DNA from: JADKAV01 sp963818505
GTDB taxonomy: Bacteria > Actinomycetota > Actinomycetes > S36-B12 > UBA10799
Direction: 5' to 3'
DNA length: 64,000 nucleotides
NCBI GenBank assembly: GCA_963818505.1
Contig: CAWFSJ010000005.1
Span: 248,001 to 312,000, forward strand
This document shows positions 33,555 to 40,920 of the stretch, one piece after another. Below the pieces are notes generated by a model, which searched no databases, had not been told where the DNA came from, and saw only the letters and a list, made by a program, of their open reading frames with translations. How positions within the stretch are numbered: position 1 is the stretch's first letter; every line of letters starts with the position of its first letter. The translations under genes were made by a program, and so were the position numbers.

Positions 33555-34922
33555 GTGAATGAACGTGACGCCCTGCTCGACCTTGCCGCAGCCAAGGCCA
33601 AGGCCTACCTCGACGGCTTGCCTGAACGACGCGTGCCGGCGACCAAGTCGACCGACGAGATCGCCGCATCCTTCGCAGGCCAGATGCCCGAGGTGGGTCG
33701 CAACCCTGGCGAGGTACTCGAAGCGTTGTGCACGAAGGCTGAGCCCGGGTTGACCGCCATGTCCTCGCCACGGTTCTTCGGGTTCGTGATCGGCGGGACG
33801 TATCCGGTTGCGATGGCCGCAGACTGGCTGACCAGTGCGTGGGACCAGAACGCGGGCTTACGGGAAGTGACCCCGGCCCACAGCGCGGCGCGGGAGGCCG
33901 TCGAAGGCTGGTTCACCGACCTGCTCGGACTGCCGCCCGGAACGACGATGGGCACTGTGACCGGCGGGCTGATGGCGAACTTCACCGGACTGGCGGCGGG
34001 CCGCAACGCGGTCCTGGCGGCGGCCGGTTGGGACGTGGAGGCGCTCGGTTTGCAGGGTGCGCCTCGGGTGCGGGTCCTCGTCGGCGAGGAACGCCACGAC
34101 ACGGTGGACTTGGCGTTGCGGTACTTGGGTCTCGGGGCACCTGAACCGGTCGCCGCGGACGAGCAGGGCCGCATCCGGGTCGACGCCCTGGGCGACGCCC
34201 TTTCGACCTACGACGGGCCGACGATCCTGGCCCTGCAGGCCGGCAACGTGCACTCCGGTGCGTTCGACGACTTCGCCGCCGCAATCCCGCTGGCCCACGA
34301 GCAAGGGGCTTGGGTTCACATCGACGGCGCGTTCGGTCTTTGGGCAGGCGCGTCTGTGCGCACACGTCACCTTGTGGCGGGGTACGAATTGGCCGACTCG
34401 TGGGCAACGGACGCCCATAAGACGCTGAACGTTCCGTATGACTCCGGTCTCGCGTTCGTCGCGAACAGCAAGGCCCACCGCGCGGCCATGGGCATTCACG
34501 CGCCTTACCTTGTGCACAGTCTCGGGGCGCCGGAGCCGATGGAACTCGGCCCTGAGTTCTCTCAGCGTGCGCGCGCGTTCGTGCTGTGGGCGACGCTGCA
34601 GTACCTGGGCCGAAACGGTGTCGCCGAGCTTGTTGACCGGCTCGTCGAGCACGCTCAAGCGCTGGCCGCCGGTGTCCGCGAACTCGGCGGGCAGGTGCTC
34701 AACGATGTGGTCTTCACGCAGGTATGCACCGCGTGGGGCGACGACGAGACCACCGCTGAGGTCGAGCGGTTGCTGCTCGCCGACGGCGCCGCGTGGATGA
34801 CCGGCTCGACATGGCGGGGACGCAAGGTCCTGCGAATCGCGGTGAGCAATCACGCGACCACGGCCGCTGATGTTGAGCAGTCGCTGGCGGCTCTTGGGCG
34901 GGTGTACGACCGGGTGAAGTAG
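33555..34922 (+). CDS. PLP-dependent decarboxylase/aminotransferase family (group II decarboxylase fold)
   Basis: 455 residues. MSSPRFFGFVIGGTYPVAMA near the N-terminus, TVTGGLMANFTGLAAGRNAV for cofactor binding, VHIDGAFGLWAGAS with the conserved Asp, and DSWATDAHKTLNVPYDSG with the PLP lysine all fit the aromatic-amino-acid decarboxylase fold. The substrate is not predictable. GTG start at 33555; longer in-frame starts would overlap the transporter gene. Confidence 0.88.
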   Translation: MNERDALLDLAAAKAKAYLDGLPERRVPATKSTDEIAASFAGQMPEVGRNPGEVLEALCTKAEPGLTAMSSPRFFGFVIGGTYPVAMAADWLTSAWDQNAGLREVTPAHSAAREAVEGWFTDLLGLPPGTTMGTVTGGLMANFTGLAAGRNAVLAAAGWDVEALGLQGAPRVRVLVGEERHDTVDLALRYLGLGAPEPVAADEQGRIRVDALGDALSTYDGPTILALQAGNVHSGAFDDFAAAIPLAHEQGAWVHIDGAFGLWAGASVRTRHLVAGYELADSWATDAHKTLNVPYDSGLAFVANSKAHRAAMGIHAPYLVHSLGAPEPMELGPEFSQRARAFVLWATLQYLGRNGVAELVDRLVEHAQALAAGVRELGGQVLNDVVFTQVCTAWGDDETTAEVERLLLADGAAWMTGSTWRGRKVLRIAVSNHATTAADVEQSLAALGRVYDRVK

Positions 34923-34961
34923 TGGTGCAGGTCCTGCCAACCTTGCGCGTTGGTTGAGGCT

Positions 34962-35027
34962 CGGGTAGTTGGTTGACGTTTGTCACGCGACGAGCATCAA
35001 CCAACTACCCGAACGTCAACCAACTAC
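34962..35027. repeat. Inverted repeat with two alternative pairings
   Basis: The left arm around GTAGTTGGTTGA can pair either with 34997-35011 (15-bp arms, 34962-34976) or with 35012-35027 (16-bp arms, 34965-34980, GTAGTTGGTTGACGTT). The two right arms repeat TCAACCAACTAC in tandem. It lies just after the PLP decarboxylase gene and before a secreted-protein gene on the same strand; it may be a terminator or a switch between two hairpins. Confidence 0.8.
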
Positions 35028-35188
35028 GTCCGTGGGCCTGAACGGATTCCTACCGGAAGGCGGGGCCTGCGCATGTCTGCTCACTCGTTCGGCCCCGACC
35101 TTTCCGAGCACCCTGAGCGTAGAATTGAGATGACGGGAGCACTTCTCGTCATAGTGCCCCCGCCGGGATCTACTCGGAGGTGGGGACG

Positions 35189-35950
35189 ATGTACACCGAA
35201 ATCGCAGCCGTTCTGGCACTGACGTTGGCGCCTGCCACAGTGCCCGGCCCGATCAACCCGGAGGACGGCAAGATCGCCGGCTTCACATACGGCGAAGAGG
35301 CGTACAACACCTACCCCGGCTGGCTGGGCTCGTTCCCATGGACATGGACCTTTTCCCAGCAGCACATCGGGTATCCGGGGAGCGCGACCGCCGGCCAGCC
35401 GTTCTACCTGCATGCCAACACCGCACTGGTGTCCCCCGATGCGGTCGGCGACGTGATGGTCACCATCGACGAGGACGCCGGCGGCCTGCCACTGCGGTAC
35501 GCGCCCAGCGCGGACATGCCGATCCGGTGTTACTACACGCAGTTCGACACTGTCATGAACGTCTCCGAGACACCGTGCCGCAGCAGCGTGACGGTGGAGT
35601 CCGGGCAGATCCTGGTGTCCAAACTCGAACCGCTGTCCCCCGGGTTCGGGTTCAGCGTGCTGGTCCCAGTGGTCACGGACAAGGCCACCACCGGCACCGC
35701 GGCCATGACGGCCATGTGGGCGGCCCCCCAAGTCCGCCTGAGTACGCCGAATGTGCTGGCTGCCGTCCCGGTCACGGTCGCACCCGCGCCCACGGTCACC
35801 AAGCCGCTGCCCAAGAAGTTGCGCAAGTTCACGAAGGTGAAGAGCCTGACCCCCAAGGTCTGCACCGTGAAGAACCGCAAGGTCATCGTCAAGAAGTCCG
35901 GCCTGTGCAAGCTCAAGGGCGGCAAGGTCATGGTGAAGAGGCGCTACTAG
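35189..35950 (+). CDS. Secreted protein with basic C-terminal tail, function unknown
   Basis: 253 residues with a short N-terminal signal-like segment (IAAVLALTLAPATVPGPINP). The middle is rich in beta-type sequence with two cysteines (RCYYTQFD and TPCRSSV), and the last 50 residues are very lysine-rich, with the repeat-like TPKVCTVKNRKVIVKKSG. This tail recalls short C-terminal Lys/Val repeats of actinobacterial secreted proteins. ATG at 35189 with CGGAGG upstream. No named domain is recognised. Confidence 0.7.
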   Translation: MYTEIAAVLALTLAPATVPGPINPEDGKIAGFTYGEEAYNTYPGWLGSFPWTWTFSQQHIGYPGSATAGQPFYLHANTALVSPDAVGDVMVTIDEDAGGLPLRYAPSADMPIRCYYTQFDTVMNVSETPCRSSVTVESGQILVSKLEPLSPGFGFSVLVPVVTDKATTGTAAMTAMWAAPQVRLSTPNVLAAVPVTVAPAPTVTKPLPKKLRKFTKVKSLTPKVCTVKNRKVIVKKSGLCKLKGGKVMVKRRY

Positions 35951-35958
35951 GTGCGGCA

Positions 35959-35984
35959 CCTTCTGGTGAATATGTGACACGTGA
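35959..35984 (+). repeat. Half copy of palindrome family B
   Basis: GGTGAATATGTGACACGTGA matches the left arm and centre of the palindromes at 22562 and 36206, but the right arm is missing. It starts 9 nt after the stop of the secreted-protein gene. The rest of 35985-36205 holds no gene I can support. Confidence 0.75.
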
Positions 35985-36205
35985 GGAGGTTGTTGCTCAA
36001 TTCCAGTTCGGGCGGCGAGTCGAAGGGGGCCGTCGGCGCACGCTGAAAGCCTCTTGATCAACCTGTTAGGCACGGTTTCGCGCCCGAAATGTCGTAAAGA
36101 TGGCGAATTCGCTGTACCCGCAAATCGGCTCCGCCCACCAGGTCCAGGTGGGGCCCCGCGCCGCGAACCCGGACCCAAACACACAGACACCCGCGCCCAG
36201 GGCGC

Positions 36206-36252
36206 CTTTCGGTGAATATGTGACACGTGACGTGCCACTTCTTCACCGAAAG
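36206..36252. terminator. Palindrome family B copy 2, between convergent genes
   Basis: Arms start CTTTCGGTGAA and end TTCACCGAAAG with the same GTGACACGTGAC centre as copy 1; the inner arms carry a few mismatches (ATATG against the complement of CTTCT). It stands 2 nt past the 3' end of the collagen-like gene, between two convergent genes, so a shared terminator role is plausible. Confidence 0.8.
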
Positions 36253-36254
36253 AT

Positions 36255-36921
36255 TCAGCGGTCGGTGACCACCACGGTGAACGAACCCTGCAGGAACCTC
36301 ATCTCGCTCCCGTCGTTGTCCGATCGACATGCGATGCGCACATCTGCGGTCGATCGGTCGACATCCACCACCGCGCTCAACGGCAGGAAGTACTGGTGAA
36401 GAGCCGGGGCATTGGTTCCGAAGAACTGCGTCGGCCCGGCAGGTGTCCAGGTCGCTTCCTGCTGGACTTCGAAGCGGCACCCCGCAGCGGCATCAGCGTC
36501 GAACGGCTCAAGCGTGACGCTCCCGTGGAGAACCAGCCGTGTCGGCCGGTCAAGATGCAGGCGCCCGGTCGAACGGTCCGCGAACTGCGTCAGCGAGAAC
36601 ATCTCGACGTACCGCGCCGGGATCACGAAGCCCGGAGCGCGTGATGCCCACGCGCCAGCCGATCGGGACGTCCCATCAGTTCCGGCCGGGTCCTGCCGGT
36701 CCGGCCGGTCCTGCGGGCCCCGTCGGCAATTGGCCGCCGCGGAAATCGACGGCACGCAAGGATCCGTTCTTGACCTTCGCGCTAGTCACGGCGTTGCTCT
36801 TCAACTGTTTCGCACCGACGCTCTTGGCGGGCAGTTGACTGACTGCGTACGACGTCCCGCTCAAAGCCACGAACAGGGCCAGGAATGCCACCACGAGTGC
36901 CGGTGACGGACGACGCCTCAC
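36255..36921 (-). pseudogene. Exported collagen-like protein gene interrupted by a 1-base frameshift
   Basis: The first frame (from GTG at 36921) encodes a signal-anchor (ALVVAFLALFVALSGTSYAV), then LPAKSVGAKQLKSNAVTSAK and a GPAGPAGPAGP tract, then stops at 36676. The remainder continues in another frame: GTDGTSRSAGAWASRAPGF and then beta-type sequence ending FLQGSFTVVVTDR at 36255. Removing one base from the GGG at 36688-36690 joins them as GPAGPAGPAGPAGTDG and gives a 221-residue protein. The N-terminal pattern is common in actinobacterial secreted proteins. The GTG overlaps the stop of the upstream membrane-protein gene. Sequencing error, slippage-based phase variation or true decay are all possible. 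Confidence 0.75.
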
Positions 36922-37316
36922 GCTTCACTACGCGTGCCGGGCTTGAGCATCAGCACGATCGTGAGGATCGTGAGCAGCACGTAGATACCCGCGGCGGCGA
37001 CCAACCCGCTCGGCACGTCTGGACTTACGAACGCCGGCAGCGCGGTGATCGCGGCCAGGATCAACAGCACCGAGGCGGCCCGGATGGCGGCCTTGCGCTT
37101 GCGCAGCCACCCGATCAGCACGGCGACGATGATGCCGACGCCGAGGACCGCATCGACGATGAGGATCGCCATCGGGGGACCTACCTCACCCTCGGGTGTC
37201 GGGCTGGCCAGGGAGACGACGTTGCCCAGTCCGAGCAGTAGGGCTAGGACGAACCCGACCTTGTTCACCGTCGTGTACATGCCGGCTCCGGTCTGTTGTG
37301 TCGTAGTGGTAGTCAT
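36918..37316 (-). CDS. Small membrane protein, four hydrophobic segments
   Basis: 132 residues. After a Thr/Gln-rich start the protein has four likely helices, among them VGFVLALLLGLGNVVSLASP, AILIVDAVLGVGIIVAVLIG and LVAAAGIYVLLTILTIVLML. No domain name is certain. ATG at 37316 with GGAGGG upstream; longer in-frame starts reach far into the two-component genes and are not credible. GTGA overlap with the collagen-like gene. Confidence 0.75.
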   Translation of the reverse strand: MTTTTTQQTGAGMYTTVNKVGFVLALLLGLGNVVSLASPTPEGEVGPPMAILIVDAVLGVGIIVAVLIGWLRKRKAAIRAASVLLILAAITALPAFVSPDVPSGLVAAAGIYVLLTILTIVLMLKPGTRSEA

Positions 37317-37487
37317 GGTGCCCTCCTCGAGGCTGCGTGGTCGGTCGGATCCAGCATGTGATCTCGGCGGCGGCCTGCGACAGAGCACTCGTTCCTCGAC
37401 TGGCTCACCCATCACGGGAACGCTTCCCGCCCGAGCAGGGAGGTTCTTCCCGTGCTCGCGAGCCCTGAGGGTGGGCACAATAGGCGC

Positions 37488-38165
37488 GTGCCTGCCGCGC
37501 CCGCCGTGATCCGGGTGGTCATCGCCGATGATCACCCCGTGGTACGCCGAGGTCTGCGGGCCCTGCTCGAGACGCTCGACGGCATCGACGTGGTCGGGGA
37601 GGCCGGCGACGGCGTGGCGGCGGTAGCCGAGGTGGAACGCCTCACACCCGACGTCGTGCTGATGGATCTGCACATGCCAGGACTCGCGGGCATCGAGGCG
37701 ACGAGGCAGATCGTGAAGGGCGACTCGGGAACCGCGGTCCTGGTGCTCACCATGTTCGAGGACGACACCACCGTCCTCACCGCCGTGCAGGCTGGTGCGC
37801 GTGGCTATCTGCTCAAGGGAGCGGACCAGGACGAGATCGGTCGGGCCCTGCGCGCTGTCGCCTCCGGCGAGGTCATCTTCGGGCCCGGCGTGGCCGCCAG
37901 CGTGCTCGGGATGGTGGGCGGCGTGGCGCGGGAGGACTCCCCGACCGAACCCTTCCCGGAACTCAGCCCCCGGGAACGCGAGATCCTGCAGTTGCTCGCC
38001 TCGGGTCAGCGCACAGCATCCATCGCCGCCACGCTGTACCTGTCCCCCAAGACCGTGAGCAACGCACTCACCTCGATCTTTGCGAAGCTCGATGTGGACA
38101 ATCGCGCCGCCGCGATCGTTCTGGCGCACGAGCGGGGTCTCGTGCCCCGGCAGGCCGACCGGTGA
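37488..38165 (+). CDS. NarL/LuxR-type response regulator
   Basis: 225 residues. The receiver domain shows VIADDHPVVRRGLRALLETL (Asp pair), VVLMDLHMPGLAGIEATRQI with the phospho-Asp, and GYLLKGADQDEIGRAL. The LuxR helix-turn-helix is LSPREREILQLLASGQRTAS to TVSNALTSIFAKLDVDNR. The GTG at 37488 is preferred: CACAAT lies 6 nt upstream. The stop overlaps the kinase start (GTGA at 38162-38165), so the pair is coupled. Confidence 0.93.
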   Translation: MPAAPAVIRVVIADDHPVVRRGLRALLETLDGIDVVGEAGDGVAAVAEVERLTPDVVLMDLHMPGLAGIEATRQIVKGDSGTAVLVLTMFEDDTTVLTAVQAGARGYLLKGADQDEIGRALRAVASGEVIFGPGVAASVLGMVGGVAREDSPTEPFPELSPREREILQLLASGQRTASIAATLYLSPKTVSNALTSIFAKLDVDNRAAAIVLAHERGLVPRQADR

Positions 38166-39895
38166 CGCGGCTGGTCGGTGTCGCGGCTGCCGTTTTCGCG
38201 GCAGCGGCAGCAGGTAGCGGGCTACTGCTCGCCTATACCCGCACGGCTTTGCTGTCGGGCTGCCTGTTGGCAGCCGCTGGGGGCGGAGGGTTACTCGGCC
38301 TCTGGCTGCTGGACAACGCCGGCACCGTGGCGGCGGGCCAATACGTACTCGTGGTCGCCGGGCTGATCCTGCTGCCCGCGGCGCTGTGGGCCTACCCCCG
38401 ACCGCGGTGGCAGCATGCGGTGGATCTCGTGCTCGCCAGCGCACTCGTCGGTCCCGGCCTCGTCGCGTGCTTTTTCGTGCCGGAATCTGATGCGATCATC
38501 ATTCTCGGCGCCGTGGCGTTCCTGGCCCTGGTGGCCCAGATGTGGTGGCGATTGGAACTCAGCACCGGCGCCGAACGGCGAGCCTTGGCCTGGGTCGCGT
38601 GGATGGTCGCCCTATCCGTGCTGGTGAGCCTCACATGGCAGTTCGTGGCCTGGAGCGAATGGGTCTTCTCGCTGTCCGTCGCGATCCTGGCCTGTATCCC
38701 CATCGCCATGGCCGTGGGGATGTTGCGCCCCGAGACCGTGGACATCCGGGGCCTGGCGGTCACCACCGGAGTGGGGGTGTCCCTCGCGGTGGGCTACGTC
38801 GCCTACTTCATGACGGCCGTCTCCCTGCTCGACATCGTCGGCGTGACTGATCCCGCCCCCGGCTTACTGGCGGTCGTCGGGCTGGTGGGCGCCCTGGCCG
38901 TCCACCCGGCCGGATCGGCCTTGCGGGCCGTGATGGACGAGATCCTGTTCGGGGGAAGGCCCGACCCACTGGCCGCCGCGACGCGTGTCGTCGACACCAT
39001 CGGCAGCGATCCGGACGAGGCACTCACGGCGGTACGCACGGCGCTGGCGCTGCCCTACCTTTCGCTCCGGCGGGGTGACGACCTGCTCGCCCGCTCCGGC
39101 GAGCCGGGGGAACACACCCGCCGGTTTGCCGCGACCGGCACCGAGGACACGGTCGTGGAGGTCGGCATGCGCCCAGGTGATCTACGCTTACCCCCTGGCG
39201 ATGTCCGCGTGCTGCGTCTCGTCACGCCGCTGATGGTGCAACTCGTGCGGGCCACCGAACTGTCGCGGGAAGTGCAGCTGTCCCGGGCGAAGGCTCTGTC
39301 GGGGATCGCTGACGAGCGGCGGCGGTTGCGCAATGAGTTGCACGACGACCTCGGCCCGACCCTCACAGGAATTGCGTTGACCACCGATGCCGCGCGCAAC
39401 GTCCTGAATTCGGATCCGCAGGTGGCAGGCGAACTGCTCGAGACAGTGCGCGCGGACATTTCCGCGGCGATCGAACAGATCCGCCACCTCGTTTACGGGA
39501 TGCGGCCACAGGCATTGGACGAGATGGGTCTGGTGGAGGCGCTGCGCCAGCGGTCCCGTGGGCTGGGCCGCGACGTGCAGGTGCGGTTCGTGGTCCCCGA
39601 CAACCTGGGGGAACTGCCCGCCGTCGTCGAGGTCGCGGCGTACCGGATCGTCATGGAAGCCCTGACCAATGTCGCCCGCCACAGTTCGTCGACCACTGCG
39701 ACGGTCACGCTGTTGCGCAACGACGCCCAGCTCATCGCCGAGGTAAGCGACGACGGCGGCTGGTCGGAACCCTGGCACCGCGGGGTGGGGCTGGCGTCCA
39801 TGCAGGACCGCGTGAACGAACTCGGCGGCACGTTGACTGCCGGACCTGGACCTGCCGGTGGCCAGGTGCGGGCCCTACTGCCACTGTCGGTCTAG
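38162..39895 (+). CDS. Sensor histidine kinase, HisKA_3 type
   Basis: 577 residues. The first roughly 270 residues hold about eight membrane helices; a cytosolic linker leads to the dimerisation motif RRRLRNELHDDLGPTLTGIA with the phospho-His, then the ATPase region EALTNVARHSSST and VGLASMQDRVNELGGTLTAG. It is the partner of the NarL-type regulator before it. The stimulus is unknown. GTG start with 4-bp overlap. Confidence 0.93.
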   Translation: MTRLVGVAAAVFAAAAAGSGLLLAYTRTALLSGCLLAAAGGGGLLGLWLLDNAGTVAAGQYVLVVAGLILLPAALWAYPRPRWQHAVDLVLASALVGPGLVACFFVPESDAIIILGAVAFLALVAQMWWRLELSTGAERRALAWVAWMVALSVLVSLTWQFVAWSEWVFSLSVAILACIPIAMAVGMLRPETVDIRGLAVTTGVGVSLAVGYVAYFMTAVSLLDIVGVTDPAPGLLAVVGLVGALAVHPAGSALRAVMDEILFGGRPDPLAAATRVVDTIGSDPDEALTAVRTALALPYLSLRRGDDLLARSGEPGEHTRRFAATGTEDTVVEVGMRPGDLRLPPGDVRVLRLVTPLMVQLVRATELSREVQLSRAKALSGIADERRRLRNELHDDLGPTLTGIALTTDAARNVLNSDPQVAGELLETVRADISAAIEQIRHLVYGMRPQALDEMGLVEALRQRSRGLGRDVQVRFVVPDNLGELPAVVEVAAYRIVMEALTNVARHSSSTTATVTLLRNDAQLIAEVSDDGGWSEPWHRGVGLASMQDRVNELGGTLTAGPGPAGGQVRALLPLSV

Positions 39896-39948
39896 GGTCC
39901 CAGGTCGCCCAGGTGCCGTTGGGTGGGGTTTGTGCAGTGAGTTCGGCG

Positions 39949-39997
39949 CCTTTCGGTGAAGAAGTGACACGTGACATGTCACTTCTTCACCGAAAGG
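39949..39997. terminator. Palindrome family B copy 3, between convergent genes
   Basis: A 49-nt palindrome with 23-bp arms (CCTTTCGGTGAAGAAGTGAC inward) around TGA; only the innermost pair is imperfect. It lies between the kinase gene and the convergent meaB gene with about 20-55 nt to each stop, consistent with a bidirectional terminator. Confidence 0.88.
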
Positions 39998-40017
39998 GTC
40001 GCGCCGGCACCGCCACG

Positions 40018-40920
40018 TCACCGAGTCGTCAGCCACTCCACGATGCCCGGGCCGAACCGCGCCTGAGCAGCGTCGAAACCGTCCGCCAGCAGATCCCGGC
40101 CGGCCATGTAGCGCCGTCCCGTCGCGCCCCACTCGTCCTCGACCCACCGGCCGAAGAAGTACTCCTCGCGCTCCTCGTCCGAATGCCGCGGCGCCACCGT
40201 CAGCATCGCCTCGCCCACTTCGTCGACGCCTTCACCCGTTCGCGCCGACGTGCGGTAGACAGGCGGCAACTCCTCGTCGAACGGCCGCGCCAGCGACAGC
40301 GACGAACGCAGTTGGTAGTACGACTGATTGGCCGCCGGGTCGTCGCATTTGTTGAGGATGAACGAGTCGGGGATCTCGATGATCCCGGCCTTGAGGAACT
40401 GGATCTCGTCGCCACCGAGCGGTTGCAGCACCAAGTACACATGGTCGGCCAGGTAGCGGATGTCCAACTCGCTCTGCCCGATGCCGACGGTCTCCACGAT
40501 GACCAGATCGAATAGCCGCTTCAGCAGCCGCGACACCTGGAACGTCGTCGGCGCGAGCCCGCCGAGTTCGGCGGCGTTGGACTGGCTGCGGAAGAACGCC
40601 CGCTTCTCACCGGTCGCAAACCGGGTGCGGGTGCGGTCCCCGAGCAGCGCGCCGCCGGACGCGTGGCTTGCCGGGTCGACGGCGAGCACCGCCACCGACA
40701 ACTCCGAGGCCGCCAGCATCTGAGGCACCAACCGCGCCACGAGACTGCTCTTGCCCGCCCCGGGGGTGCCGGTGATTCCTACGACCGTCGAACGCGCCGG
40801 GCCGAGATCGCGCAGGATCTCCGCGCGCTGGGCCGCAGCTGCCGGGCGGGTGTCCTCGAACACCGCGACCAACTGCGAGACCGCATGTTTGTTGAGGTCC
40901 CGTGCTGCGTCGAGGTTCAT
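40018..40920 (-). CDS. meaB: Second MeaB-type GTPase, paired with the MeaA-type mutase
   Basis: 300 residues. The P-loop is GITGTPGAGKSSLVARLVPQ, followed by VLAVDPASHASGGALLGDRT and LVIVETVGIGQSELDIRYLA; NKCD is the base motif. Clearly distinct from the copy at 26909-27895 (shorter, different sequence). Its ATG overlaps the mutase stop by 4 bp, so it is probably the dedicated chaperone of that mutase. Confidence 0.92.
   Translation of the reverse strand: MNLDAARDLNKHAVSQLVAVFEDTRPAAAAQRAEILRDLGPARSTVVGITGTPGAGKSSLVARLVPQMLAASELSVAVLAVDPASHASGGALLGDRTRTRFATGEKRAFFRSQSNAAELGGLAPTTFQVSRLLKRLFDLVIVETVGIGQSELDIRYLADHVYLVLQPLGGDEIQFLKAGIIEIPDSFILNKCDDPAANQSYYQLRSSLSLARPFDEELPPVYRTSARTGEGVDEVGEAMLTVAPRHSDEEREEYFFGRWVEDEWGATGRRYMAGRDLLADGFDAAQARFGPGIVEWLTTR

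Noticed and set aside
36918..38444. A 508-residue reverse-strand protein across the two-component genes
   Set aside because: The first 375 residues are the antisense of the response regulator and kinase; only the last 132 residues are a plausible membrane protein.
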